DNA of 64,000 nt from Gammaproteobacteria bacterium (GCA_024742415.1 JANSYN010000005.1:186001-250000); one strand, 5' to 3'. Counted from the first letter of the stretch, positions 55,202 through 64,000 are shown. The notes: generated by a model from the sequence alone, not told the origin. A program made the numbers and translations.

Positions 55202-56971
55202 ATGCACATCGAAGAGCACAAAACAGAGGAGCGCCTGACGCTGGCGACCCTGGTCAGGGGTCTGCAGGCAGATGGTCGCATCGGCGCAGAAGATGCCTCA
55301 CGGCTGGCGCACTCGGCAGGGTTGCGCGTGCACCCACTGGTTTTTTTGGCGGAACTGGGCGTGCCCGATGCGGCGAACCCCGGTGCGTTGCTGGACATGC
55401 CAGCGCTCTTGGCCTGGCTGGGCAAGCGCACCGGCCAGGACGTGTACCGCATTGACCCATTGAAAATCAACGTGAGCACGGTGGCTGATGTCATGTCTCG
55501 CGCATTTGCTGAGCGCCATCGGATTCTGGCGGTAGAAGTCAACGAAAGCGACGTCGTGATCGCCAGTAGTGAACCCTACATCAGCAGCTGGGAAAGCAAC
55601 CTTGAGCATGTGCTGCGCAAACCGATTCGCCGCGTGCTCGCTGACCCGCGCGATGTCACGCGCCATACCGCTGAATTCTACAGCATGGCGAGTTCGGTGC
55701 GCGGTGCAGGGTCTGCAGACAAACTGAACGTAAACTCCAAGCTCGGCAATCTGGAACAGATGCTTGAGCTTGGCGCCATGGGCGAGCCCGACGCCAATGA
55801 CCAACACATCGTCAACGTGGTTGATTGGCTGTTGCAGTATGCGTTCGAGCAGCGCGCCAGCGACATCCACGTAGAGCCGCGTCGTGACCAGGGCTTCGTG
55901 AGGTTTCGTATTGACGGTGTGCTGCATAACGTCTACGAACTGCCCGCGCAGGTCACTGCTGCCGTGTGCAGTCGCGTAAAAATACTGGGTCGCATGGACC
56001 TCGCGGAAAAACGCCGCCCGCAGGATGGCCGCCTGAAGACGCGCAGCCCGCAGGGCAATGAAGTCGAACTGCGCCTGTCGACGCTGCCAACAGCCTTCGG
56101 CGAAAAACTCGTCATGCGGATTTTTGATCCGGATGTACTGCAGCGCAGTTTTGAACAGTTGGGCCTGGCCGAGCAAGACCTGGCACACTGGCACAACATG
56201 ACCGGTGAGGGCAACGGCATTGTCCTGGTGACAGGCCCAACTGGCTCTGGCAAAACCACCACGCTGTATTCAACGCTGCGCCTGCTGGCCAAGCCCGAGG
56301 TGAACGTCTGTACCATTGAAGACCCGATTGAAATGGTCGAGGGCGCGTTTAACCAGATGCAGGTCAACCATTCAATCAAGCTGGATTTTTCATCTGGCGT
56401 GCGCGCCCTCATGCGCCAGGACCCGGACATCATCATGATCGGTGAGATCCGCGACCTTGAAACCGCCAACATGGCGATTCAGGCGGCACTGACGGGTCAC
56501 CTGGTACTGTCAACGCTGCATACCAATGATTCACCCAGCTCGGTGTCGCGCCTGTTGGAACTGGGTGTGCCGCCTTACCTGGTGAAGGCAACGATTCGCG
56601 GGATTATGTCGCAGCGTCTGGTGCGTATGTTGTGCGCTAACTGTAAGACGTTCCACGCAACTGACCTCGATGCCTGGAAGCAACTGACGCAACCGTGGGA
56701 CATAGACCCACCACAACAGGTCGCCCGGCCGGTAGGGTGTGCTCAATGCCGCGACACCGGCTATATTGGCCGGCAGGGTATTTATGAAATACTGGTCAAT
56801 TCACGCGCCGTGAAAGAGCAGATCAAGTCCGGCCTGGATATCAACGAGTTGCGTAACGTGGCCATGGGCGAAGGGATGCGCACCTTGCGCATCAGCGGTG
56901 CCGAGCGTGTAGCGCGCGGCGAAACCACCATCGAAGAAGTGATGCGCGTTGCACCGCCCCTGGCGGTTTAA
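55202..56971 (+). CDS. GspE/PilB-family secretion ATPase, orphan
   Basis: A 589-residue AAA-type ATPase. An N-terminal MshEN-like domain (about 20-160) precedes the N2 domain (SDIHVEPRRDQGFVRFRIDG) and the ATPase core with Walker A GPTGSGKTTT (about 344), Asp box EDPIEMVEGAFNQ, Walker B DPDIIMIGEIRD (about 406), and His box HTNDSPSS. Two CxxC pairs (CANC about 476, CAQC about 513) mark the zinc knuckle of GspE/PilB. No other pilus or type II secretion gene is in the window, so its machine must be elsewhere. Confidence 0.92.
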   Translation: MHIEEHKTEERLTLATLVRGLQADGRIGAEDASRLAHSAGLRVHPLVFLAELGVPDAANPGALLDMPALLAWLGKRTGQDVYRIDPLKINVSTVADVMSRAFAERHRILAVEVNESDVVIASSEPYISSWESNLEHVLRKPIRRVLADPRDVTRHTAEFYSMASSVRGAGSADKLNVNSKLGNLEQMLELGAMGEPDANDQHIVNVVDWLLQYAFEQRASDIHVEPRRDQGFVRFRIDGVLHNVYELPAQVTAAVCSRVKILGRMDLAEKRRPQDGRLKTRSPQGNEVELRLSTLPTAFGEKLVMRIFDPDVLQRSFEQLGLAEQDLAHWHNMTGEGNGIVLVTGPTGSGKTTTLYSTLRLLAKPEVNVCTIEDPIEMVEGAFNQMQVNHSIKLDFSSGVRALMRQDPDIIMIGEIRDLETANMAIQAALTGHLVLSTLHTNDSPSSVSRLLELGVPPYLVKATIRGIMSQRLVRMLCANCKTFHATDLDAWKQLTQPWDIDPPQQVARPVGCAQCRDTGYIGRQGIYEILVNSRAVKEQIKSGLDINELRNVAMGEGMRTLRISGAERVARGETTIEEVMRVAPPLAV

Positions 56972-56992
56972 GCGCACAGTGTAGCTGGTTCC

Positions 56993-59896
56993 GTGATAAC
57001 CCTTGAAACCTCGTCCCTGCCTGCGCTGCTGGCGCACGAGGCCGCGACCGCCTGGGCCAACATACTTGAGCACGCGCACGACGGTTTTGTCGATGCACTG
57101 CATGCCTGCGATAAGCCGCAGGATTTCGCCAACCAGCTTGCACGTGTTCTCGCCTGCAGTCCCTTTGTGGCAGAGACCTTACGCCGACAGCCGCAGCTGC
57201 TTCTCGAGCTTCTGCAATCCGGCCAGCTGCACTCGTCGATAGCACTGGGCGATGTCCGTAAAGAACTCTTGCTCGCGTTGACCGACCCAGGTGCCGAACT
57301 GCTCGCGGTACTGCGGCGCACGCGCCAGCGCCATATGGTGCGTATTGTCTGGCGAGATTTCTGCCGTATTGCCATTACCATGGAAACCGTCCGCGATACT
57401 TCACTACTGGCCGAAGCGACGATTGACGTGGCCCTGCAGCAGGTGCAAGCGGAGCTGGAGCAGCGGTTTGGCCAACCGGTGGGGGCGCGCAGCGGGCAGG
57501 TACAAAAACTGATTGTGCTGGCCATGGGCAAGCTGGGGGCGCGTGAACTGAACGTTTCCTCAGACATCGACCTTATTTTTACCTATGCCGAGGCAGGCGA
57601 AACCGACAGCGCCACCAGGCCCATTAGCAACGAAGAGTTTTTTACCCGCGTCGGCCGGGCCCTGATCAGCGCGCTCGACCAGCTCACCGCTGACGGGTTT
57701 GTATTCCGGGTAGATATGCGCCTGCGTCCCTACGGCGAGAGCGGCGCACTGGTGCACAGTTTTGCGGCGCTGGAAAGCTACTACCAGGAACAGGGCCGCG
57801 ACTGGGAGCGCTATGCACTGATCAAGGCCAATCCCATTACCGGTGATGCCGCCCAGGGCGCCGAGCTCATGGCGATGCTTAAACCCTTCGTTTACCGACG
57901 GTACGTCGATTTTGGCGCCATCGAAAGCCTGCGCAACATGAAGGAGATGATCGCCTCCGAAGTACGCCGTCGCGGGTTGCACAACAATGTGAAGCTTGGC
58001 CATGGCGGCATCCGTGAAGTGGAGTTTATCGCGCAGTGCTTTCAACTGATACGCGGCGGCCGCGACCGCCTGCTGCAACAGCGGGAACTGCTACCGGTGC
58101 TGCATGCGTGCGGTGAACTGGGCTGCCTGCCCGACGGCGTGCCGGCGCAGTTGACGCAGGCCTACTTGTTTTTGCGCGATACCGAACATGCCATTCAGGG
58201 CTATCTCGACAAGCAAAGCCAGGATTTACCCGACAGTGAAAAACACCGTGCAGCAATGGCCTGTTGCCTGGGTTTTGATCGCTGGGAGGCTTTCGCCGAG
58301 GCCCTGGAAGGCCATCGAGCGACGGTGGCAGAGCATTTCAATGAACTGATTGCAGCGCCTGATGAAGATGCACAAGCGCGCGAAGACACCCAGCACTGGA
58401 ACGAGATGCTCTCTGTCACAGTGCTGGCCGAGCTGGGTTATCAGGTGCCACAGCAAACGCATGACACACTCCTGGCCTTCAAGCAGCATTCGCGCGTCAC
58501 ATCCCTGCAGTCGACGGGCCTGGAGCGCCTTGACCAGTTTATGCCGATGCTGCTGCGCGCCTGCGCCGAGGCACCGGATCCCGATCTGGCACTGGCGCGC
58601 GTGCTGCCCCTGGTGGCGGCGGTGGTGCGGCGCAGCGCCTACCTGGTGCTGTTAATGGAAAACCCGCCCGCGCTGGTGGAGCTGGTAGCGATGTGCGGCG
58701 CCAGCCCGTGGATTGCCGAGCAAATGGCCAGTCATCCGGTACTGCTTGACGAATACCTCGACCGCGCCAGCCTTTACAGCGCACCCGACAAAGACCTGCT
58801 GTACGAGGAGCTGCAGCAGCAGCTGGTGCGCATACCGCTGGATGACCTGGAAGCGCAAATGGACGGTCTGCGTTATTTCAAGGCGGCGCATGTGTTGCGG
58901 GTCGCGACTAGTGAACTGGCCGGGCGGCTGCCGCTGATGAAGGTCAGTGACAAACTGACATGGATCGCCGAGGCGATCCTCGACCAGGTTATTGCCCTGG
59001 CCTGGGACGATTTAACGCGCAAGTATGGCGAGCCGCAGCGCGACAGCCAGGGCAGCGGTTTCTGCGTTTTTGCCTACGGCAAGATGGGTGGGCTGGAACT
59101 GGGTTACGGCTCAGACCTGGACCTGGTCTTCATTCAGGATAGTCAGAAAAACGGCGTCACCCAGGGCGAGCACAGCATCGACAACGCCGTGTTCTACACG
59201 CGTTTGGGCCAGCGCATTATCCATATTCTCGAGGCACGCATGGCCATGGGGCAGCTCTACGAAGTCGACATGCGCCTGCGCCCCTCCGGGGAATCCGGCA
59301 TGCTGGTGAGCTCCGTCGCCAGCTTCAGTGGCTATCAAGGCAGCTCGGCCTGGACCTGGGAACACCAGGCGCTGGTGCGGGCGCGCTACGTGGCCGGCGA
59401 TGCAACAGTGGCCGAGGCGGTTGCCCAGGTGCGCAGCCAGACCATCTGCAAGGCGCGCGATACAGCAGAACTGGCGCGTGATGTGGTGAGCATGCGCGAG
59501 AAGATGCGTAAGCACTTACTATCAGAGGAAAAGACTGGCGAAGGGGAATTTCACCTAAAACAGGGTGAGGGTGGTATCGTCGATATCGAATTTATGGTGC
59601 AATACGCCGTCTTGGCGTGGTCCCATCGCGAGCCGGAACTGGCGCGCTGGTCCGACAATGTTCGCATTCTCGAGACCCTGGGCCGGAAAGGCCTGTTCGA
59701 GCAGCAAGAGTGCGACGCATTGACGCAGGCGTATATCGCCTACCGCTCCGCTGCCCACCAACTTTCCTTACAGCAGCAGCCCGGCATTGCGTCGGCAGCC
59801 AACTTTGCTGAGCACCGCGAGGCGGTAATGGCGAAGTGGCAGGGGTTGTTTGCGCCGTATATTAACGAAACTGAGCAAGAAGAAGCAGGAGTGTAG
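56993..59896 (+). CDS. glnE: Bifunctional glutamine synthetase adenylyltransferase/deadenylase
   Basis: A 967-residue protein that adds and removes AMP on glutamine synthetase in response to PII and glutamine. Two nucleotidyltransferase domains are visible, each with a GxxD-type core: KLGARELNVSSDIDLIFTY (about residue 180) in the deadenylase half and KMGGLELGYGSDLDLVFIQ (about 695) in the adenylylase half. GRALISALDQLTADGFVFRVDMRLRPYGESG is conserved. GTG start. It follows the ATPase by 21 bases and nearly touches ilvE. Confidence 0.96.
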   Translation: MITLETSSLPALLAHEAATAWANILEHAHDGFVDALHACDKPQDFANQLARVLACSPFVAETLRRQPQLLLELLQSGQLHSSIALGDVRKELLLALTDPGAELLAVLRRTRQRHMVRIVWRDFCRIAITMETVRDTSLLAEATIDVALQQVQAELEQRFGQPVGARSGQVQKLIVLAMGKLGARELNVSSDIDLIFTYAEAGETDSATRPISNEEFFTRVGRALISALDQLTADGFVFRVDMRLRPYGESGALVHSFAALESYYQEQGRDWERYALIKANPITGDAAQGAELMAMLKPFVYRRYVDFGAIESLRNMKEMIASEVRRRGLHNNVKLGHGGIREVEFIAQCFQLIRGGRDRLLQQRELLPVLHACGELGCLPDGVPAQLTQAYLFLRDTEHAIQGYLDKQSQDLPDSEKHRAAMACCLGFDRWEAFAEALEGHRATVAEHFNELIAAPDEDAQAREDTQHWNEMLSVTVLAELGYQVPQQTHDTLLAFKQHSRVTSLQSTGLERLDQFMPMLLRACAEAPDPDLALARVLPLVAAVVRRSAYLVLLMENPPALVELVAMCGASPWIAEQMASHPVLLDEYLDRASLYSAPDKDLLYEELQQQLVRIPLDDLEAQMDGLRYFKAAHVLRVATSELAGRLPLMKVSDKLTWIAEAILDQVIALAWDDLTRKYGEPQRDSQGSGFCVFAYGKMGGLELGYGSDLDLVFIQDSQKNGVTQGEHSIDNAVFYTRLGQRIIHILEARMAMGQLYEVDMRLRPSGESGMLVSSVASFSGYQGSSAWTWEHQALVRARYVAGDATVAEAVAQVRSQTICKARDTAELARDVVSMREKMRKHLLSEEKTGEGEFHLKQGEGGIVDIEFMVQYAVLAWSHREPELARWSDNVRILETLGRKGLFEQQECDALTQAYIAYRSAAHQLSLQQQPGIASAANFAEHREAVMAKWQGLFAPYINETEQEEAGV

Positions 59897-59898
59897 TG

Positions 59899-60825
59899 AT
59901 GAGTCTGGCAGATCGCGATGGCCTAATCTGGATGGACGGTGAAATGGTGCCCTGGCGCGAAGCGAAAGTGCACGTGCTCACCCATACCTTTCACTACGGC
60001 CTTGGGGTGTTTGAAGGCGTGCGCGCTTACAAGACGCCGGAAAAAGGCACCTGCATTTTTCGCCTCAAGGAACACACCGATCGCCTGTTTCGCTCGGCGC
60101 ATATTCTGGGCATGGACATGCCCTACGACAAGGCAACACTGAACCAGGCCCAGCGCGATGTGGTGCGCGAAAACAACCTGGAGGAAGGCTACCTGCGCCC
60201 GATGTGCTTTTATGGCTCTGAAGGCATGGGCCTGCGCGCCGATGGCCTCAAGACACACGTCATGGTGGCCGCCTGGGAGTGGCCCTCGTACATGGATCCG
60301 GCCGCCCGCGATCGTGGCATCAAGGTACGCACCTCGTCGTATACGCGGCATCACGTCAATATTTCCATGTGTAAGGCCAAGGCAAACGGCAACTACATCA
60401 ATTCCATGTTGGCCCTGCGCGAAGCACTGGATAGCGGCGCAGAAGAAGCGCTGCTGTTGGACAACGAAGGGTATGTGGCCGAGGGCAGTGGTGAAAACGT
60501 GTTCATTGTGCGCAACAACAAACTGTACACGCCGGAACTCACCTCCTGCCTTGAGGGCATCACGCGTGACACCATCTTTACGCTGGCGGCTGAGTTGGGC
60601 TACACCATTGAGGAAAAGCGCATCACGCGTGACGAAGTGTACGTCGCTGATGAGGCCTTTTTCACCGGCACCGCAGCGGAGGTCGTGCCCATCCGTGAAC
60701 TGGACAGCCGCACTATCGGCAGTGGTTCCCGCGGCCCGCTGACTGAAAAGCTGCAGGCGATGTACTTTGACAGTGTGCGCGGCAACCGCAGCCAGAATAC
60801 CCAGTGGCTGGACCCGGTCGCCTGA
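59899..60825 (+). CDS. ilvE: Branched-chain amino acid aminotransferase
   Basis: A 308-residue class IV PLP aminotransferase making leucine, isoleucine and valine from their keto acids. Motifs: THTFHYGLGVFEGVRAY, KANGNYINSMLALREA (PLP lysine region), EGYVAEGSGENVFIV and SCLEGITRDTI, then FFTGTAAEVVPI. The ATG at 59899 begins two bases after the glnE stop; glnE-ilvE-waa order is as in Pseudomonas. Confidence 0.97.
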   Translation: MSLADRDGLIWMDGEMVPWREAKVHVLTHTFHYGLGVFEGVRAYKTPEKGTCIFRLKEHTDRLFRSAHILGMDMPYDKATLNQAQRDVVRENNLEEGYLRPMCFYGSEGMGLRADGLKTHVMVAAWEWPSYMDPAARDRGIKVRTSSYTRHHVNISMCKAKANGNYINSMLALREALDSGAEEALLLDNEGYVAEGSGENVFIVRNNKLYTPELTSCLEGITRDTIFTLAAELGYTIEEKRITRDEVYVADEAFFTGTAAEVVPIRELDSRTIGSGSRGPLTEKLQAMYFDSVRGNRSQNTQWLDPVA

Positions 60826-60846
60826 CAGTGAAATAGACGATAACGC

Positions 60847-62016
60847 ATGCAACTCGCCCTTGTTCTTGATGGCTTTGCCTCTTATGGCGGCCAGCAACAA
60901 CTTTGTTACGGGTTGATCCAGGCGCTGTCATCTCGCGGCCACGGCTGTCGCCTCTACGCGATAGGCCCTGCCGCAGAATCGGCAACCCGGGCCGACCTGC
61001 CTACCGCAGCCCAGCTGTGCCCTGTGCCACCGAGGGGCCTGCATGACGCCGCGCGCCAGCGCAACGCCTTGGCATGGGTGCAACGCCACCTGCAGACAAA
61101 CCCCGTCGAAGCACTGGTGGGCTTCAGCCCGATGCCTGGCCTGGACGTGCTGCTCTACGGCGGCGGTTGCTACGCCGCCGGGCAAGATCGCGCAAGCGCC
61201 GCGCTAAGCACGTTCACCGGCCGTCATCGACAAATCCTGCAGTGGGAAGCCGCTGCGTTTGGCGCGCTGCCTTCGGCCGAGGCCTGTGCACGAATTTTTC
61301 TTCTGGATCAATGCCAGGCGAATACTCTGGGCAAACACTATGGTGCCAGCGCGTCGCGTCTGCGTGTGCTGCCGCCGCTGGTAGCCATGCAGGAACCGAC
61401 CGCCGCATGGCTGCACGAACAGCGTCGCACAGTTCGACCCGCAGCCAGGGCTCAACTGGGCCTTGCGGAGGGAGATTTTGCGCTACTGCACCTGGGTGCA
61501 GTTGACGACACCGGCGGTATTGACCGAGCACTTGCCTGTCTTGCGCAGATCCAAAAGGCGCAGCCAAGCGCGAATACACGCCTGCTGGTTAGCGCCGGCG
61601 AAGCCTCTCCCGGTGTTCGCCGGCTTGTGAAGCAAATGAAACTGGTTGACGCCGTGCGTTTTGTCGGCAGTGATGTAGAGCATCAGGCGCTGCTGCTGGC
61701 GGCTGATGTACTGCTTGCGCCAGACCGCGACGGTGCATGCGGCAGAGCGCTGTTGGTAGCTACAGCCGCGGGCCTGCCGGTGGTCGCCACCCAGTGCAGC
61801 GCCTATGCTGAACTGGTGCGCGCGGCGCGCAGCGGCATTGTGCTCCCCGAGCCCTTTGCACAGGAGGCCTTCGACCGCGCGGTCATGCGCTATATCGACG
61901 GCATCTTTCGCGCAGACAGCCGCGACAACGCGCTGGACTACGCTCGCGCTCAGCAGCTGTATAACCTGTGGGCCCTGGTTGCCGATTTGATTGAAGTGAA
62001 AAGTGCCGCGCAATAG
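60847..62016 (+). CDS. WaaG-like glycosyltransferase (GT4 family)
   Basis: A 389-residue GT-B-fold enzyme. FASYGGQQQLCYGLIQALSSRGH at the start and the C-terminal LLLAADVLLAPDRDGACGRALLVATAAGLPVVATQCSAYAELV (donor-nucleotide site with the usual Glu replaced by Asp/Gly context) resemble WaaG, which adds glucose to the inner lipopolysaccharide core. The GFSPMPGLDVLLYGGGCYA segment matches WaaG's acceptor part. Position after ilvE supports a core-oligosaccharide role. The donor sugar cannot be set from sequence. Confidence 0.85.
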   Translation: MQLALVLDGFASYGGQQQLCYGLIQALSSRGHGCRLYAIGPAAESATRADLPTAAQLCPVPPRGLHDAARQRNALAWVQRHLQTNPVEALVGFSPMPGLDVLLYGGGCYAAGQDRASAALSTFTGRHRQILQWEAAAFGALPSAEACARIFLLDQCQANTLGKHYGASASRLRVLPPLVAMQEPTAAWLHEQRRTVRPAARAQLGLAEGDFALLHLGAVDDTGGIDRALACLAQIQKAQPSANTRLLVSAGEASPGVRRLVKQMKLVDAVRFVGSDVEHQALLLAADVLLAPDRDGACGRALLVATAAGLPVVATQCSAYAELVRAARSGIVLPEPFAQEAFDRAVMRYIDGIFRADSRDNALDYARAQQLYNLWALVADLIEVKSAAQ

Positions 62017-62169
62017 CTGCCCCTTGCTTGCTGGTCGTGCCTGCCGGGCGGGAGTATGATCAGCGAGCAGTCTGTCGCAGTTAGGCTGACCGTGACAATT
62101 GCCTGGACTAGCAGCCTGATCGTGAAGTAAACGCGTACGTGCCTGGCTGTATGTGCCAGCGCCTGTTGG

Positions 62170-62277
62170 GGTGTGCGCGTAATTGAGTGCATGTTTGTGT
62201 GCATCGTTGTGCGCGTAGGTGTGTGCGTAGTTATGTACATAGTCGTGTACATGGTTGTACGCGTAGTTGCCCGCAAG
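62170..62277. repeat. 12-base tandem repeat, nine degenerate units
   Basis: Nine consecutive 12-base units with consensus GTTGTGTGCGTA (units begin at 62170, 62182, 62194, 62206, 62218, 62230, 62242, 62254, 62266). Units differ by one to five bases. On the minus strand one frame reads as repeated Asn-Tyr-Ala-His, but that frame has no sign of being a gene. The repeat ends 20 bases before the next gene, in the 281-base gap after the glycosyltransferase. Confidence 0.85.
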
Positions 62278-62297
62278 CAACACGCCAGGGAAAATAA

Positions 62298-63071
62298 TTG
62301 ATAAATCGAGCAATCGTCATTCGCGGTAAAACGTGGGGCGCACGGCTGCAGCGGCGCCTGAACAAACCGCCCGTGGGGATTACCCAGTGGATTGAGCAGC
62401 ACACAACGTCGTTACGTAACGAAGGCGGGCGCTACCTCGGCCATTATTTTATGCGCGATATGTCCTGTTATTTCAAGTTCTACCCGCGGCGCTACTACCT
62501 GCATGTCATTCCAACGCTGTTGCGTCGTGGCTTACCGCTGCGCACCTTCGATACAGCAATGGACCTCGCGGCCAATGGCGTGCCGGTCTCGCGTGCGCTC
62601 ACCTGTGTGCTGGTCAGTAGCGGCGTCATTGTTGTATCCGAAGGCCTCTACGAGGGTGGCAACTATCACGAGGTCTGGCACAGCAGCCCCACTCAAGAAC
62701 AGGCGCGACTCATGATGCACGAGGCCGGCAACACCCTGGCGGCAACACACAATGCGGGGTACGTGCATCGCAACTGTACCTGGAACAGTCTGCTGTGGAG
62801 CGAGCAGCAGTGCTTTCTGGTTGATCTTGAGCAAGCGCGTAAACCGAGATTCAGGCGCGCGCGGCATCGTGCCTATGATCTGGCCTGCGTTGCGGTAGAG
62901 GCGGAATCGGCCGCTGTGCCGGTGGAGGTATTTGATGAGTTTGTTCAGGCCTATGTAGAGCTGACCAAAATCGATCGCGCTGCCGTGCTGGCAGGTGTGC
63001 AACCTGTGCTGGAGAAACTAAGGGCACGCTATCGCGCACGAGGGCGCAACCTGGCACAGCCGGTGCTTTGA
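62298..63071 (+). CDS. Lipopolysaccharide-kinase-like protein with altered catalytic motif
   Basis: A 257-residue protein of the WaaP/InaA kinase-like fold. LMMHEAGNTLAATHNAGYVHRNCTWNSLLW corresponds to the kinase catalytic loop, but the HRD aspartate is Asn (HRN). CFLVDLEQARKPRFRR corresponds to the metal-binding DFG/DLH stretch and keeps its Asp. The N-terminal half lacks a clear P-loop. It starts at a TTG preceded by CCAGGGA, directly behind the tandem repeat. Likely phosphorylates core heptose or acts as a pseudokinase. Confidence 0.75.
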   Translation: MINRAIVIRGKTWGARLQRRLNKPPVGITQWIEQHTTSLRNEGGRYLGHYFMRDMSCYFKFYPRRYYLHVIPTLLRRGLPLRTFDTAMDLAANGVPVSRALTCVLVSSGVIVVSEGLYEGGNYHEVWHSSPTQEQARLMMHEAGNTLAATHNAGYVHRNCTWNSLLWSEQQCFLVDLEQARKPRFRRARHRAYDLACVAVEAESAAVPVEVFDEFVQAYVELTKIDRAAVLAGVQPVLEKLRARYRARGRNLAQPVL

Positions 63072-63131
63072 CGCTGCGCGTATTGCGCCGCTGAATCGGT
63101 TTGTTGTCAGCGTACTGCGCCGTAGGCCGTG

Positions 63132-63857
63132 TTAACGGCGTGCATCAAGTGCACGCAGCATGATTGCCACATCCGTTGCCGACAAGTGCCGCATCTGCAG
63201 GCGCCAGGCGTGCAGAAACCGAAGCCTGTCGGTTGTACTTATGCCCGGAAGGATAGCCGTGTGCAGCGCGCGCAGATCCTGTAGCATTCTGCGCCCCGCC
63301 AGGGGCACCTGCCGCCTGCACTGCTCGATGTTGATAAACGCAAACGTGAACCGGTCTTCTACCTGGCGAGTGATGATGTGCTCGGCACTGGGGTTGCCAT
63401 GAGCGAAGCCGGTAGCATGAACGCGCCCAAGAAATGTCCCCAGATCTTGCAGCAGGCGGCGCTTGTTTGCCAGCAGGTGTTGGGGGTTGGCCTCCAGCGC
63501 CTGCAGTTGCTCAAAAAGATTCAGCCCGGCAGCCGTTTGCATGAACAGGTACTCTCCGCCGCGCGGGAGGGTGCCGTAGAGCACCGTCTGTGGCGCATCG
63601 ATGCCGTAGCGCGTTAATAACACACCGTTTTTGGTGGCGTGCAGTAAACGGCTGTTGCGTAGTTTGCGTTTGATGGAGCCAGTTCTACTGCGCGGGAAGT
63701 AGGTCTTGCAGTACAGGTCGCATTCGCGATTGCGTGCCACCAGACTCTGGCCAGAGCTGGATACATGTTCCCACGGCTTGGGAATGCGTTTCTGTGCCAA
63801 ATCGTGGGCCCAGTCGCGCAGGATTGCTTCAGACACGTCGCTCAAACTGGTTACCAC
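63132..63857 (-). CDS. Second lipopolysaccharide-kinase-like protein, likely pseudokinase
   Basis: A 241-residue protein of the same fold. The part RLLQDLGTFLGRVHATGFAHGNPSAEHIIT is the catalytic-loop equivalent with HGN instead of HGD, and FAFINIEQCRR has Asn in place of the metal-binding Asp, so both catalytic acids are missing. KTYFPRSRTGSIKRKLRNSRLL near the N-terminus is very basic. It starts at a GTG at 63857 and faces the plus-strand kinase-like gene tail to tail. Function unknown; probably linked to the LPS core. Confidence 0.72.
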   Translation of the reverse strand: MVTSLSDVSEAILRDWAHDLAQKRIPKPWEHVSSSGQSLVARNRECDLYCKTYFPRSRTGSIKRKLRNSRLLHATKNGVLLTRYGIDAPQTVLYGTLPRGGEYLFMQTAAGLNLFEQLQALEANPQHLLANKRRLLQDLGTFLGRVHATGFAHGNPSAEHIITRQVEDRFTFAFINIEQCRRQVPLAGRRMLQDLRALHTAILPGISTTDRLRFLHAWRLQMRHLSATDVAIMLRALDARR

Positions 63858-64000
63858 AGGCAGGAGCCTGAATCGGGCACAGGCAACGCCTGCAAAAGTG
63901 CGCCGAGCGCACAGCGGTTGCCTGTGGTTCTACTATCATCGCCGTTATATCATAGCGCCGCGCACATCTTCGAGAGATAAAGTTGGATATAAAAGCATTG
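63858..64000. other. Upstream region at the window edge with inverted repeats
   Basis: CCACAGGCA at about 63854-63862 is the complement of TGCCTGTGG at about 63929-63937, and a third GCCTGTG copy lies between. TTATATCAT near 63945 may be a -10 region for a rightward gene. GAGAGATAAAG followed by TTG at about 63983 might start another gene beyond the edge, but too little is visible. Confidence 0.3.

Noticed and set aside
62170-62277. CRISPR array
   Set aside because: Units are 12 bases, adjacent and without spacers; there are no cas genes in the window.
61483-62313. Minus-strand open frame of 276 codons with Asn-Tyr-Ala-His tetrapeptide repeats
   Set aside because: It is the complement of the glycosyltransferase 3' part plus the 12-base repeat; the peptide repeat follows from the DNA repeat, and the rest has shadow-frame composition.

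Overview
The window is a bacterial chromosome segment, almost certainly from a marine-type gammaproteobacterium. Gene order def-fmt-rsmB-trkA, a divergent LysM gene, then dprA-tsaC-hemF-aroE, with glyQS nearby, is the Pseudomonas-like block close to the replication origin. Protein style and the waa/glnE/ilvE neighbourhood suggest Cellvibrionales (Halieaceae-like). That placement is inference; no rRNA gene is present to confirm it.

Layout. 1-5.4 kb: rmuC (cut by the window edge), glyS and glyQ on minus; a MaoC-like dehydratase and djlA on plus. 5.4-11.2 kb: minus-strand def-fmt-rsmB-trkA-trkH (translation start and finish, rRNA methylation, K+ uptake). 11.4-18.0 kb: LysM protein, a short dprA, tsaC, hemF, aroE, a gamma-carbonic-anhydrase-like protein, a YheV-like zinc ribbon and an unknown. 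18.0-26.5 kb: a complete aa3 cytochrome oxidase operon (coxB-coxA-ctaG-coxC, SURF1, a Sco-like membrane protein, ctaB, sco) that lacks the usual heme A synthase gene ctaA. 27.1-32.9 kb: polA; a structured small RNA with an envelope-stress-type promoter, in the position of Spot 42/ErsA; engB; cytochromes c5 and c4; dsbA. 32.9-42.2 kb: cysteine synthase, MFS efflux pump, SDR, Lrp-type regulator, leuA with a long leader, a diguanylate cyclase, a lipoprotein, sixA and two small conserved genes.

42.5-51.65 kb is the accessory part: an array of 13 integron attC sites with mostly single-gene cassettes, all read on the minus strand, with no integrase anywhere in the window (a CALIN-type array). The cassettes carry two toxin-antitoxin pairs with their own promoters, a DUF3024 protein, a GNAT acetyltransferase and eight unknowns, several of them membrane or secreted proteins. 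An intact IS1182-family element sits exactly in the core site of one attC. The cassettes look AT-richer than the flanks.

51.7-64 kb returns to core genes: argA and argE (minus), an orphan GspE/PilB-family ATPase, glnE, ilvE, and an LPS-core-type locus with a WaaG-like glycosyltransferase and two kinase-fold proteins that both lack the catalytic aspartate. A 12-bp, nine-unit tandem repeat lies in that locus.

The most promising leads are the sigma-E-type sRNA between polA and engB, the cassette array with its attC-targeting insertion sequence, the paired putative pseudokinases, and the missing ctaA.
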